Assembly: GCA_000442125.1 (NCBI GenBank)
Contig: KE546971.1
Coordinates: 188,583 to 252,582 of the forward strand
Source of the DNA: Opeltia flavorubescens
Taxonomy: Eukaryota > Ascomycota > Lecanoromycetes > Teloschistales > Teloschistaceae
Length of the DNA: 64,000 bases
Direction of reading: 5' to 3'
Under the pieces are notes generated by a model. That model made no database searches, had not been told where the DNA came from, and saw nothing but the letters and a program-made list of their open reading frames with translations. Made by a program: the position numbers and the translations under genes. Positions 45,878 through 57,999 of the stretch are shown piece after piece; the first letter of the stretch is position 1; each line of letters opens with the position of its first letter.

Positions 45878-46191
45878 TCATGAGTAGTAGCGGGCATCTT
45901 GCTCCTTGTACCGTCTGTCCGTTTCCGTGTAGTATGGGCTGCCATTGATGACCTTCGGCTTCGTTGAACTCGACTTCGATGTGGAGCCAGATGATGTGCC
46001 GCTAGGGTAGAAAGAGCCTAGTAGTACATGTCAGTGCCATGAATTAAGTAGAGCTGTTGGTAATGGTATCTACCTTTTGAGCCTGAGCTGCTGGAGACGG
46101 GAATGTACTTGTCTTTGCTGGAGGAGGAGCTCGAGCGGCTGGAGCTGGAGCGGGAGCTGGGGTAGTAAGGATCGTAGCTTGAGTAGCCCAT
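45878..46191 (-). CDS. Small serine-rich spliced gene, 85 residues, unknown function
   Basis: Hidden gene with no long ORF. Exons are 46191-46074 and 46017-45878. The intron is 56 bases with donor GTAGAT, a CTGAC branch-like sequence and acceptor TACTAG, and the phase is kept. The product starts MGYSSYDPYYPSSRSSSSRS, continues as a Ser run, then KDKYIPVSSSSGSKGSFYPS, and ends in a charged, tyrosine-rich tail, PYYTETDRRYKEQDARYYS. Matching Tyr/Ser composition on both sides of the intron and a clean stop argue for a real gene. No signal peptide or membrane span. It is low complexity, so homology would be hard to see. Confidence 0.6.
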
Positions 46192-47900
46192 GGTGATTGG
46201 TGGATTTCTTTTGGTGTTGGTGTTGAGAGTGGTGTGTCTATGGATAGAGACTCGGGATGTAGCGCCGGAGGAAGAAGAACACGTTCAGCGCGGGTCAGAT
46301 GCCAATGGGATATATTTGGCCAGCAATGGCTGATACTGCTGGCACGATTGAAGATTGAGGCGGAGTATAATGATCAAGCACAATGGTGTATGTTTCAGCG
46401 AATGCTGGTATATGGTACGGTTGATGAGACTCGGAAATGCAGATAAGGCCAATGATGGATAATGAAAAGCAATCATTGTAGAGGAAAAGCTACGAACTAA
46501 ATACAAAATCATCACCTACTCTATCATTGAGTTCGTCACAGTATCTGCAGTGCCTGCCTGCCAAGGGGTCCGTATGGCCCCTGAAGGAGAAGGCATCAGG
46601 ACTGAATCGGTGTTAGCCCCAGGCAGCACCATCTTAGTGCCCCCAATTCGCAGCAACAGTCAAAGAAAGAATACGATGGAACTTGACCGGCGGGTCAATG
46701 AAGAGTCATATGTAAGATAGAAGATAGGAGACGGCATCTGGATGGTTCGAATGATTTCGAAAAGCTTGCGCAGCCCGCGGCAAGTCAGACGGCGCTGCAA
46801 GGCACACCAACAGCTTGTGCGTCAATTGTAAATAATGATTGCTCAGAGGGCAGTTCCTGCAGATTAGTGAGATGGATGGGACCAGTCATGAGCGTCAATC
46901 GGTATCTGGAGGTCTGCCCAGCTCGTGGCATCCTCAGGCTGCAGCGCTCGTGTGATCGATGACTCCTCGGCTGGCTTCCCCGACAGCTATTGCGCAAGAC
47001 GGGGAGTTCTTCAGCCACAGCACCCATCATGAAGAAGTGAGGCTACAGGTGATGGAAAGCCGCAGGTGTTCGCATGTGAATGCACTGCCTGCTGCCGTTG
47101 AGGCTGATTTGGGCTGTACTGAGAACTTGGTATAGGCAGCACAAGCGGAGAGTTGAGTTCGTCGGAGCAGCCGGTGGAGCTGATGGCGGCAGTGCCAATT
47201 TAGGTTCTTGGGGCCCCGCCGCGCCAATCGTTGGCTCGCCTGCTTCTCCAGTATGGGGTTATGACTCGTGCGTAATCCCTTCAATGTTTCAGTCATTTCC
47301 ATGATACAGCAGAACTTACTGCTATAATTTACTTTTTGGGGCGCTGTACGACGTCGGAGAGACCCTGTGATGACACGCAGTATCGAGTTTGCTGGCTTGT
47401 CTTTCGTTTGATGCGACACTGGGATCTTGACAGGTTCATCCGGCAGCCAAATATGGACAGTCTAATTCTGGACATGGCTACATTGGGGGACAAAACAGAC
47501 ATCCCCGGTATCACTTGTTCGTCAGCTGGTAGAAGTATGGTTGTGCAACTCCAGACTGTCCAATCATGAAGCATGATGTTTGCATACGTAAGGTTGATGC
47601 AATCGGTAGAGTCTATTTCATCTGGCTCTAAGAACACCGCAATACCAATACGATCGTATGAATCCGAAGGCGTGAGTAATGTGGCTTGATAGCAAAACGC
47701 CTCCCCAGGGTATCTTCGCAAAGCCGATGCTTCCAAAATGCCACAACAAAAATGCCGGTCAAAAAAAACTCGAGTAAAACATGAATTGCTTTGACCTATC
47801 ATCCTCTACGTGACGTGTCTTCATAATATCAGAGTCCACCATCAACCTGCAGCAGCGGAGCAGCGGCTGATCGCCGTGCATGTAGCTGACCGTCGTAGCG
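46192..47900. other. Intergenic region between the small Ser-rich gene and Srs2
   Basis: About 1.7 kb. Overlapping short ORFs on both strands (for example 47027-47419 minus and 47080-47304 plus) show no domains and no convincing splice partners. The right end is the 3' region of Srs2. Confidence 0.45.
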
Positions 47901-50900
47901 TCACCTTTTCTGCACCTTACGAGGTACCGAAAACCCCTGAACACCTCTTGCGTTCCATCCACCCATACTCCTGCGAACGCCCAACGTCTTTCTTGACCGA
48001 TTCGAAGCTTCCATCTGTGCCGCACTCGTCACATGGCTCCTAGCTGTAAGATGCCGATCTTCACATTCAGATGCTTCCTGCCCGAGGCTGTTTTTGGGGG
48101 GCGAACTGGAAAGGAACGCGTAACGATCTTCAAGCCCTGCATTCTCCTTTTGTTGAAAGTGCGGTTCGGCTTGTTTGAGAGCTTGAAGCTTGTGCTTTGC
48201 CAGATTCTCAGGCACAGTCGCCAGAGGTATTCTTGGAAGGGTTGATTCAGCTTCACTTTCGTCCGGTAAAGGCCTCGCGTCGTGGGGAGTAATTTTCGAC
48301 CCATTCCACACGTCGGTCTTTGATGGTGGTTTGTTCCGGAGCTGGTGACGTTCGACATCATACAAAGCCATAGGTTTCGCATTCGAGGCTTCGGTCGGCC
48401 GTATCGTCCCAGCTGATTCTGTTCTGGCACCCCATAGGCTTATTAAGCTGCTCTGTGCTTTATTGTCAAACTTCCGCTTCCGACTACCTGCGATGGGTTG
48501 GTTCTCTGAGCCTACAGAAGGATAAGTCGTCATCATCTGCTGCGACTTTGCCACCGTATGCTGCTCTTTGGCTTGTTGGTGGAGTTGGTTCGTAGCGGAC
48601 GTGAAACCACCAAGTGATTGCATCGAGAAGGAGGATGAATTATCCATCGTGGTGTAATTACCTATCACGACTGTAGAAATGGATAAAGTATTGGCTGTCG
48701 TATGGTAGGAAGAAAATCTTTGATCTGTGTTGAATCGAGTTCCTGACCGTTCAGTGGTTTGTCGTCGACCATCTGGAACACTGTGGCTATTCTTGTTGTC
48801 CCATTTGGAAATCATTAATTCTGGATTCTCTTGACCATCGAGGGGCCACAATATATCCTCTCTGGATGACAGCAGCGCGGATGCTTCTTGGATCTCAATT
48901 TCTGAAGGACGTTGCCGCCCAAGTATGCGTGCCATATCACCGACGACGCCAGAGTCGAATTTTGCTCCTGCCTTGGCTAGATAATGGCCCACCGATTTTG
49001 GATCCAGAAACTGCGACAGGGTCGCTTCCTCTCGTTGTGAGTTTTTGATTGGGCAGCTGATATATAACAAAGCTTGTGCTCTCGTCATAGCAACGTACAG
49101 AAGCCGTCTTTCCTCGTCGGTATCTTCGGCTCTCGAGTGTGGAATGGATCCCTCATAAGCCGCCGGGATGAATACGACCGGCCATTCCAGACCCTTCGCT
49201 GCATGTATAGTAGAGATCGTTACTTGCGACGAAGCCTGGCCTTCTTCAGTCTCTTGGTCCTTCTGTAATTCAGTGGCCAATGCCACGTTTGCAAGGAACA
49301 TGGAAAGCATCTCTTGATTTATATCTCCCTTGTGTTGCGCTATGCCTTCAACAGCTGGCAAAGCCATTTCTCCAACTTTCGCAGCATCTGCATCTTCAGA
49401 CGAATGAGGTATGGGATATTCAGCGGCCTGTGCAAGTAACTCCTCGACATTGGCCCAGCGACCTTCATGGTCAATTTCGTAATTTTTCTTAAGGTATTCT
49501 TGAAAGTTGAGTTTGCCGATGATGTGCTGGAGCAAGTCCTGTGGCGACAAAGGCACAAGCTCGTCCTTGAGTTTTCGTTGAGCAGTCAAGATGATGTTGA
49601 TGAATGCGCCCAGCCCTTGCTCAGCTGGCCTGTTGATCTTCGTTGAGGTCTTGATGTTTCCTTGAACTGCGTCTCGAACGTATGACCACAAAGTGAGCTC
49701 TTTGGTCTCAGCTTCTTCAATTATTGCCTTGATTGTTGTGGTTCCCACACCGCGGACAGGTACATTGAGTATTCGAGTGATCGCATCGTTATTTGTTGGC
49801 TGATTGATGACCCTTAGATAGTCGAGAAGGATCTTAATCTCAACCCTGTCAAAGAATCGCTGACCTCCAACCATCCGATAGGGAACTCCAGCTTTACCCA
49901 TAGCAGATTCGATCTGTCTGGATAGGGCAGCAGATCGAAGTAGAATAGCAAAATCTGGATATTTGAGCATGCCACCTGTCATTCCCATTGCTCTCTTGAT
50001 CTCAGATACAATCCAGGATGCTTCCGAGTCCGAGGACGGTAGGCGACGTAAGACTGGAGATGTTCCAGGGCAATGGGTTGGCGAGAGTGATTTCGCAGGT
50101 CGAGAAACATCTTGCTCGATTACCTCTTGCGCTGTAAGTAGGATTGCTCCGGAGGACCGGTAGTTGTCCTTGAGGTGGATGACCAAAGTCTCGGGGTACT
50201 GAGTCTGCATTCTCCTAAGATTCTTGATTTCGGCAGATCTCCACCCATATATGCTCTGGTCTGGATCACCAACTGTCGTTATCCGCTTCCGTTGGGCAGC
50301 AAATAGCCTCATCAAGTCAAATTGGACGACATTTGTATCTTGAAACTCATCGATAAGTACGGCTTCAATGTTCGAAACGCAGGTAGGGTGTTGCCGTAGG
50401 AGATCGCAACAACGCAGGAGCAGGTCGTCATAGTCGAGTAGATTTGCTCGCTCTAAATGGTCCTGGTAAGTCTCGAAGACCTGCGCAAACTCTTGTTGAT
50501 CGACCTTTTTCTTCTTTGCTGCTTCAATAGAAAACTCTGTGAAGCTAATATTCTTCGACTTGGAACCAGATATCCGAGATTGTGCGGCCTTTGGATCAAT
50601 GTTGTAGCCCATACGTTTGATGATGCGTTTGAGTACGCTCAAGGTATCTGAGCTGTCTGCAATTCCAAAGTCCTTTGGTATCCCAATAAGATGGCCGTAC
50701 GAGGCTAGGTATCGACGGCAGACAGAATGAAAGGTCCCGAGAACCAGCTTTGCTTCCATACCATTGCCTATGAGTCTGGCTAATCGCTGCTTCATCTCCC
50801 GAGCGCTCTTGATGGTGAATGTAAGGCAGAGTATGTTCCATGGCTGATATCTGTGATGACTGATGAGGTAGGCGACGCGTGAAGTCAATGTCTTGGTTTT

Positions 50901-50996
50901 GCCCGAGCCCGGGGGTGCGAGAATCTGGAGGACATCGGTGGGCGATGTGACGGCTGCTAATTGTCCGTCGTTCAATCCATCGAGGATAGGGTCCAT
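47901..50996 (-). CDS. SRS2: ATP-dependent DNA helicase Srs2 (UvrD/PcrA family)
   Basis: 3'-5' superfamily-1 helicase that strips Rad51 from single-stranded DNA and restrains recombination; about 1031 residues, single exon. Motifs in order: Q motif LNDGQLAAV, Walker A APPGSGKTKTL, motif Ia LCLTFTIKSAREM, motif II VLIDEFQDTN, motif III VGDPDQSIYGWRSAEI, motif IV FAILLRSAALSRQIE, motif V VTISTIHAAKGLEWPVVFIP and motif VI RRLLYVAMTRAQALLYIS. The long C-terminal tail is disordered and ends with RRSMGGWNARGVQGFSVPRK, a conserved end block of fungal Srs2. The start at 50996 (MDPILDG) is the first ATG in frame. Confidence 0.95.
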   Translation of the reverse strand: MDPILDGLNDGQLAAVTSPTDVLQILAPPGSGKTKTLTSRVAYLISHHRYQPWNILCLTFTIKSAREMKQRLARLIGNGMEAKLVLGTFHSVCRRYLASYGHLIGIPKDFGIADSSDTLSVLKRIIKRMGYNIDPKAAQSRISGSKSKNISFTEFSIEAAKKKKVDQQEFAQVFETYQDHLERANLLDYDDLLLRCCDLLRQHPTCVSNIEAVLIDEFQDTNVVQFDLMRLFAAQRKRITTVGDPDQSIYGWRSAEIKNLRRMQTQYPETLVIHLKDNYRSSGAILLTAQEVIEQDVSRPAKSLSPTHCPGTSPVLRRLPSSDSEASWIVSEIKRAMGMTGGMLKYPDFAILLRSAALSRQIESAMGKAGVPYRMVGGQRFFDRVEIKILLDYLRVINQPTNNDAITRILNVPVRGVGTTTIKAIIEEAETKELTLWSYVRDAVQGNIKTSTKINRPAEQGLGAFINIILTAQRKLKDELVPLSPQDLLQHIIGKLNFQEYLKKNYEIDHEGRWANVEELLAQAAEYPIPHSSEDADAAKVGEMALPAVEGIAQHKGDINQEMLSMFLANVALATELQKDQETEEGQASSQVTISTIHAAKGLEWPVVFIPAAYEGSIPHSRAEDTDEERRLLYVAMTRAQALLYISCPIKNSQREEATLSQFLDPKSVGHYLAKAGAKFDSGVVGDMARILGRQRPSEIEIQEASALLSSREDILWPLDGQENPELMISKWDNKNSHSVPDGRRQTTERSGTRFNTDQRFSSYHTTANTLSISTVVIGNYTTMDNSSSFSMQSLGGFTSATNQLHQQAKEQHTVAKSQQMMTTYPSVGSENQPIAGSRKRKFDNKAQSSLISLWGARTESAGTIRPTEASNAKPMALYDVERHQLRNKPPSKTDVWNGSKITPHDARPLPDESEAESTLPRIPLATVPENLAKHKLQALKQAEPHFQQKENAGLEDRYAFLSSSPPKNSLGQEASECEDRHLTARSHVTSAAQMEASNRSRKTLGVRRSMGGWNARGVQGFSVPRKVQKR

Positions 50997-51829
50997 TGAC
51001 ACCGCATTGGGTGATTGTTAGAGAGGACAGAGGTAGGGTATACGATCGCGGATGCCAGAAGAATGAAGGACGAAAGATATAGCGAAGGTGCTTCTTTGTG
51101 GACGTGACGTTGTTGGTGGGGCAATCACGCAGTCACGTGGCCTAGTCTCGAAACTTACTCCTCCCAAAATACGTGCCGCATGCCTGATAAATCGATTTAT
51201 TTGATTGAGACGACTTGTGAAGCATGTGACACGTATGGACGAGAACGTGTGACTCAAATCGTTTGAGTTGAGGACGATGGTTGCATAGAGAACCGTAGGT
51301 GAGTGAAGCTTGTGGCTGCGATGTTATAATCGCCATCTCGAGATTGGCGGCGTCATTGTTTGTCAGTCAGATGAGGCCTTGGGCGCTGAACTCAAGTATT
51401 GATGAGGGTCATCGCTGAGAACTTAAGCAGGGCAATATGCTCTTGTCGAAAGAAAATGCTGTGCGTGACAGTCGGCTCGAAATGTCGAGAGCTTGTGTGT
51501 GGTTCGCCCTTTGAAAGCACTCTTGTCTCCGAGAAAAGACTTGTCCAAAACGGCCTACCATGGGGAAAGATGCTGGTGTGTTGCTAAAGGCAATCGCGTG
51601 AAAGATTTGGCTGGGAAAAGTGCATGGCATACATTCTTGGACCCGCACCCAGCGACATTCACCGAAGTCAGTCGAGCTGGGGGATCCAATCGCCGATGCA
51701 GCCAAAACACCCTTCGAGACCAGCGACGTTCACCAAAGTTGGTTGGATCTCTGCTGTGCCAGAAGCAAGAACCGGTGGAATAGTTTGACTCAACGGTTCT
51801 GCCGAGACAACGAAGTTCTGCAGAGCCTC
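50997..51829. other. Srs2 promoter and 3' region of the USP gene
   Basis: About 830 bases between two minus-strand genes. Several overlapping ORFs of up to 98 codons on both strands, none supported. A palindromic TAAATCGATTTA lies near 51185-51196. Confidence 0.45.
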
Positions 51830-54033
51830 TCAACATCTTTTCAACAAGACGACGGTTGCAGTCGTCGCTTGCAAATCCCTTTCCCTATCAACCATCGATA
51901 CTCTGTGGTCGTCACAATGGTACCATTGGTTGCCAGAGCCACGTACTGTTGCTGTGTAGTGGCCTCCGGAACGTCTGTACTCCTGTATCAGTAACGCATC
52001 AATCAATGAAGAGCATCGGTAGTATCTACCTGTTTCCACTATGCTCCGCAAATGCGACCACTTCATATCGAAATTCTGGGAAGTGTTTTGCCAGCTTTCT
52101 TCCTACATCACTGGTGGACGGTCGGTAGTCCCGTAGATGCATGTCCAGGCTCACGAATTCAGGTATTGGGATCTTTGTCCCGGTCTTGCCCTCAGAGCGT
52201 GCTCGGTCACAGTTCAAGAGGAGGTATGTGCCCCAATTCTCGATGCAATCCGTCTTCGAGGTCACGGACTTTGCTCCGCAGCACTCGCTTACATAGCCTT
52301 CCGGCGTGTCCGCAGCGAGTGAGCGTCTCAGCAAATCCGGGATTGTCATCGTCCGACGTTTTTTGGGAACTTCGAGGCGGATGCTCCAACAATCATCATC
52401 CTGCGCCGTTTCACGCTCCGTACCGCACGACCCACACTCAAGCTATGACCACGCATGTTAATTTACTATACCCCATTACAAACGTTCGCTTAGATCATAC
52501 CTTCGTGGCCATCCGACCAGCAAACAGCTCCCTCACCAAAGGGACTTTAGGTACGACCGGTCCATTGGAGCTCGCCTCCTCGGCATTGAGCTCCGTGAAC
52601 ATCTTCTCGAGAAAGTCGTATGCATCTTGCTGCTTTGAGCCGTCATATTGACGATGACGCTCGCCGAAGGTTTTCAGAAATCCGTGTACCGAATCCCCAG
52701 CTACCTCTCGGACTGCAGTTGACATCTTCTGGAAGAGCTGGCCGAGGCTATGGCTGATGCTCTTGTCGCCAGGTCTATCTCTACAGTGACGACTCCTCGA
52801 GAGGAAGTGTTCACGGAACTCCTTGACTTGGTACAAGCCTTGGAGGATCGAACTTGCGAAGCAGGCATTTCCTAGGTTTCGCAACCCAGGGGGCTTCACT
52901 CCATCCGAAGAGGTCTGCTTCTCAGCAGCAGATACTTCCTTGCTGCCGTCATTGATGTTGTTGCCGGCTTTACTAGTATCTGGCTGAGCCACCTCGGCAA
53001 CGGGCTCCACGTTGGTCTTCCTTGCCTTCCCACTGTGACTGGCTTCGGTCTTAGTGGTCTCGGGCTTGACTTGGAAGAACTCTTTGTGCGTGGTGGTTGG
53101 CTTGACCTTTCCTCCGAATAGCCAAGAAGGGTCCTTGGCCTTGGCAGTTGCAGGTTTCTTGGCAGGTGGCTGCTCTTCGGTCCGCTCCTCCGCCTTCCTC
53201 TTTGGCGAACCAGCAGAAGTAGTCTTGCCGACAGTCGGCGTCTCTACGCCCTCCTTGGGCCCAGAGGTAGTGGTTGGAGTTGATAGGGCACTCCTCCCTT
53301 TCGGCACCGCAGTCATACCAACATTGTGTGGTAGACCTTGGCGTGGGCCCTTGGGATTGACTGGTTTTGGCTCTGCTGGTTGAGCCTTCGGGGCCGCGGC
53401 AGGAACTCGGACCTTATCCGTCCTTATCGTCTCCTGCGTCTCTCAATACATTGCAGAGATGGGTTCAATCATTAAGAGCTACGCACCTGAGGTGGGATTG
53501 GCTTCATCCCTTTACGCTGGATGGTCTGCCAGAAGGACAATCCAGCCTTTGGTTTTCCCTGCTGTTGGGGTTTTGTCAGGCGTGCAGCAGGGGCCACAGC
53601 CTTTGGAGACGGACGCTTAGCAGAAGGTCAGCGAGCTTCGCAATGCAAGGAAAGGCAAAGATATCAGCTATCAATCGACTGGATTACTTGTCTCACCTTA
53701 TTTTGCGTCGTCGTCAGATCTGGGGATCGACCCCTCTCGACCCGTCCTCCGATCTTGGGTCGTTTTGGCGGCTTCCCATGGTCCTCGTGGTCTGCTCGCT
53801 CTCGCTTCCTACCCTTAGCTGCAGGTGGCCGTTCTTGAGGATGTCCCCGCTCGATGGGGACATTGTCATCTGGGTCGATCACGACCCTGCGTCCCCCTTG
53901 TATCTTGAGGACCTATATTAGGGTCAGCATTTTTTGAACAGGACGGCATTTGACGACTATGATATACTTTGCAGGAGGTCTCCCCGAGCACCCCGCTCTC
54001 TGCCTTACGCTTGTTGTTTCGAAGACAACCCAT
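51830..54033 (-). CDS. Ubiquitin carboxyl-terminal hydrolase (USP/UBP family)
   Basis: Cysteine protease that removes ubiquitin, 633 residues. Exons are 54033-53968, 53912-53697, 53615-53487, 53433-52501, 52442-52030 and 51974-51830. The first 300 residues are basic and Pro/Lys-rich (KRKAEERTEEQPPAKK), suggesting a nuclear or nucleolar place. The Cys box PGLRNLGNACFASSILQGLY has C328; SKQQDAYDFLEKMF is the QQDAxEF motif. A zinc ribbon is formed by LECGSCG and SECCGAKS. The His box is RRSGGHYTATVRGSG (H591), then WYHCDD with D607/D608. The last intron must use the acceptor before ACGTTCC, not the CAG eight bases earlier, to keep the His box in frame. The exact first exon is the least certain part. 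Confidence 0.9.
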
Positions 54034-56862
54034 CGTGTTGGCTTGACGAAGTCTGTTGATGTTAGGAAATGGATGAGTATATGGTATGTGTGTGATTGTG
54101 GCGAGATGCTCAAAAGAAGTCCTGATGCGTTGGGTATGAATTGACAGTCTACAGTATGGAAACGAAGTTGGAAATCTGGAGGAAGTATACAGAAAAGGGT
54201 GGCGGGAATCTTCAAGATCACCAGGAAACAAGATTGTTGGGGAGAAATGTGACGACGCCATATTGTTCTGGTAAGTCCGGGAAATTGGATTCAACATAAT
54301 GTATACAACAAAGATTTTGACCGGGTATAAACAACATAGAAAAAGGAGATTGTCAACAGATGATATATAGAGAAATGCCGTTCGAATTTATTGCTAAGAG
54401 CCCGCAGCCAGCCATGAGCTGGATTACATGGTATTTGAGAAGGTTTCTGGGCTTTCCCGTACGAGGTATATGTCAGAGGTCTTTGCCCGCTACTGTACAC
54501 AGAAGTATGGGCCTGCTATCATTATATCATTATGTCCTGGGACATCCCCAGGTTCTCACGGAGCCATTTAATTCACCCAACTACACCGAGAGAAATACGC
54601 ATTTCATATCATCTTCCACGGGATCAGAAGAACGTACTGACACCCTTATGGGCCAATCAATCAGGATTAGCCTTGATGGACATGATATCAAGCTTTGATC
54701 ACTCGGGGAAGTCTTCTCCCTGCATGACACGATATCACATTGGAAGCAATTTTCCACAAATCGGCGTCAAATGAGTCTCTACACAAAGACTTGTTGACAG
54801 ACTAAGCCACATTCGGGTTTTATCATATTTCCACTTATTCTTTCTTACGTTCTCAATTGTCCATGCATGGCAATTCTCCGCAAGGTTAATGTTGAAGGCC
54901 AGCACTAAACCAATTTTGGTCATTTGTATAGGGCTGAGTTCAATCTCGGAAACCTTTTCTTTCCTATGACCGTTTTTTGTTAGGCACACTGAGTATGAGG
55001 CATATATTTCGCAACTATTCAAGATTAAATCATGATATATTCGAGGAGTCAAGTGATGGTTGCGGAACATACCATCAGCATAGCATCTCCTACGACACGT
55101 GAAAATACAGGGACGCCATACACTACAAAAGTATGGTCATTCTGCATCCTTCTCGTTCTATCTTATCGTCTTTGAAGCTATGTAGGCCTAGACCCTAGCA
55201 AAAAAAGTGAATGGAGGGGGTTGCATTGGCATACGGACATCGCAGGAATTGCTACAGGAAGCACGCGTGATATCTCTCGGCTATTTCGAAAAGAGGGAGA
55301 TACTTTATTAATCGCTATCATCGTGAGTGTTGACACACGAGTGTCGTCATACTTTGGCTGGAAGTCGTTGTATCGCTTTCGCCTCTATTCACTTTTTTGG
55401 CTACCCGACGGGTAGGTTACCTATCACGTTCAGCATTCTTCGAACATGACGTCCATGAGCTTTTGCTAGTCTATCAACGACAGCGAAATCTTCATTTCCG
55501 TCACTACAGTAAGACTGCTTTTAGGATTTTCTTGCACTCCCTTCATCCACGCTCGATACTGACGAACGATGAATAAATATTGATCAAGAGGTACGGCCCT
55601 CCTGGCTGTAGCTCCCACCAGTGCAAGACACGTACAACAGGTATTCTCGCAAACCCCGTAAAATTTTGATTGTCCTCCTGCGTGGAATTTGCTGATAATT
55701 CAGTGAAACCATCGAGAGGGAGGTTCCTAAACATGATTTGTGCTTGCACAAGGCCTGCGTGGCTGCAGTGGATATCCCTGTTACAGGTGGAGGATGCTCC
55801 CTAAAAGTCGAGCAATACAATTGGAAGCTACCATCGTCACAGCTAACGTCTTCTGTTGAAGGATCTTACGAGTTGCATGCGTGAGACTACTTGCATGAGT
55901 CAAGTCGCCTCCGGTGCACCATTAATAGATTCTCTGCTTGCGAGTCTTCTACCTCCATGCCCATACCAAGAAAATCGAGAGGTAGCAGAACATAGCAGTG
56001 CAAAGACCTGAGACCGCATGTAGACCTGTCCTTGACGAGCTTCTTTTCTCGGATAGGCGCTTATTGATGGATTGGTTATTTCGCGAGACAGCACTTAGCA
56101 GGTAAGGCCCCGTCGGCGCACAACATAACCCCAACTTTAGGTAATGTAGATATCCACGCGACATGGCAGATTACTGTGTAACGATGCTAAGGGTAAGAGT
56201 TGTCGTCAAAGAAGCCAATTAGCATCTCGGCAGCTTCCGTCGGAAGCAGGAACCTGGCAGCCACAAAACTATCAACCAATCAAAACTTTACTTATCCGAG
56301 CCCTTCATCTCAATTTGGTCGACATCCCAGCTTCAGCCTCGTGGTTTGAAGCTTTGGCCAACTCTGCGGAGAACATGAATCTCAGTTCAACACGTTGCTC
56401 CGTTGATCTTTTGGCTAACTCTGTGTCGAGCAGTGTAGTTTGAAATGGCGCGCAAAATGGGAGACAATAGATCACTTTGATGTTGACTCTTTGTTACAGC
56501 GCCATACGTTCGGCCTCCCAGAATGGTAGACTGTATCTTGAAGGACGGTCTAGCACCTGGAGAGTTGGCCGGTGCATGGTGGCGCTTTCGCGTCGACAAT
56601 TTGGGCTCTACGACTATCGCCTAGAACATGTCCCTAGGATTCTATTTCCGCAATTACTACTTTCTATATGTGGTCTGGTTGCTCGTCTACGGACGTCTTC
56701 ATGCAAGTCGGTTCTACAGCCTTGCCCTGAATGAAGCTATAGAAGCATCTCAACCGGCCCATCTTCTTATTTTCATCATCCCCGTTCAACAGTCTTCTCT
56801 TACCTTTGTTCTTTCGACTTAGATATCCTCTGTTCTTGGGTACTTCTATACTTGCTCTCACC
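54034..56862. other. AT-rich gap containing a MITE-like element
   Basis: About 2.8 kb upstream of the USP gene and of the four-helix membrane gene, with only short unsupported ORFs. It holds one copy of a small inverted-repeat element at 55196-55403, listed separately. Confidence 0.5.
55196..55403 (+). mobile_element. MITE-like non-autonomous DNA element, copy 1
   Basis: About 208 bases with imperfect terminal inverted repeats: left GCAAAAAAAGTGAATGGAGG (55198-55217) and right, read on the other strand, GCCAAAAAAGTGAATAGAGG (ending at 55401). Each end is flanked by TA (55196-55197 and 55402-55403), as expected for Tc1/mariner-type insertion. It has no coding capacity. The interior beginning TTGCATTGGCATACG and the right part CTGGAAGTCGTTGTATCGC both match copy 2 in inverse orientation. 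The exact outer boundary is uncertain because three of the four ends in the two copies also share GGG before the TA. Confidence 0.65.
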
Positions 56863-57999
56863 ATGGCTGGTCTGAACATCTATACCACTGACAAAGTGTC
56901 GCCTCGCTGCTTCCCATGGCTTTGGTTCGTGCGTATTGCGCAAATGGTTTTGACAATCATCATTCTTGCAATCGCCTCTTCCAATGCCCAAGATTTTTCA
57001 TCTATACCAGGATGTAATGTTCCGTCAAGGATCGGCTATAACATCGCTGCTGTAGGTCTAGATGGACTATGCTTGCCCATTGCCGTGGGCTAATTTCTGT
57101 TCAGGCCGTCCTATCCTTTATTGTCCTTGTTGTACTTCTCCTGTCTACAGGACCAAATCCTCAACTAAGGGTCATTCCGTGGTTCATCTGGGGGCAGCTT
57201 GCATTGGGTAAGTATTGCCAAGTCGTTTCCAGATGATAATTGACTGAAGAAACAGATGTCTTCATGTGGATTATCTGGGTTGCTGCTGCCGGAACAACTA
57301 CGCTTGGCTGTAATGATCTATGCGATGCGGTGAGCTGTGGAGAACCCCAGTCTGGAACGCAATGCTAATTTGATACTACAGTGCTCTGCTCTTTATTCTG
57401 CCAACGATCTCTACTGCACCTGTAGTGGTGCTACCTACCAATGGGACAAACGCGACCAGTCGCCTGCTCCTGCAGCCGTCCTTGCCAGATCTCTCCACGA
57501 AAGGGCATACGGTAAATCGCATAAATTCGGAGGAGGCCGAGTTGCCGGTAGAGTTGCATTGGACAGTATCATCACCGTCACATTCGCCTTCACGACTGCC
57601 ATGGGTATCTTTTGGATATTCAAGAACAGGAGGTCGGGCGCTGCTAATGTCGCCCTGGCACCAAGTGCCTCGCCCCAACACCTAGAATCCCAGCCGGTGG
57701 CACAATCGACTCAAGTCTACCCTGACAAGATGGACGGAACATACCCCAATCAACCCCAACAGCAAGGCGCATATCCTCCACAAGGCCAAGTGCAAATGCA
57801 GCAAGGTGGATACCCGCAACCCGCTGCGAATGTACAACCGTCAATGTATCCGAATTCGGGATTGCAAGGGTCAATGCCAGAGTATAACAACCCAACTCAC
57901 CAGAATCAATCCCAGCAGCCACAATATCCTCATGATCATGGTGAGATAGGATCACATCCAACGGAATATAAGAGTGTCTCACCGGTGTCTGGACATTGA
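56863..57999 (+). CDS. Four-helix membrane protein, MARVEL-like
   Basis: Integral membrane protein of 327 residues. Exons are 56863-57051, 57105-57207, 57256-57329 and 57382-57999; all phases agree. Four hydrophobic helices are spaced as in fungal MARVEL-type proteins: FPWLWFVRIAQMVLTIIILA, then VLSFIVLVVLLLSTG, VIPWFIWGQLALDVFMWIIW, and IITVTFAFTTAMGIFWIF. A cysteine-rich loop, LGCNDLCDACSALYSANDLY, precedes the last helix. The cytoplasmic tail of about 120 residues is Gln/Pro/Tyr-rich (YPNQPQQQGAYPPQGQVQM). Such proteins sit in the plasma membrane or eisosome-like domains, but the specific role is unknown. The first in-frame ATG at 56863 starts directly before helix 1. Confidence 0.85.

Noticed and set aside
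47901-48430. Minus-strand ORFs at 47759-48025 and 48029-48430
   Set aside because: They overlap the Srs2 coding tail in other frames; the Srs2 frame carries the conserved C-terminal block, so these are shadows.
48000-54033. Srs2 and the neighbouring USP as a functional PCNA-deubiquitination pair
   Set aside because: Both could touch PCNA biology, but the USP cannot be assigned to the USP1 branch and neighbours in fungi are usually unrelated.
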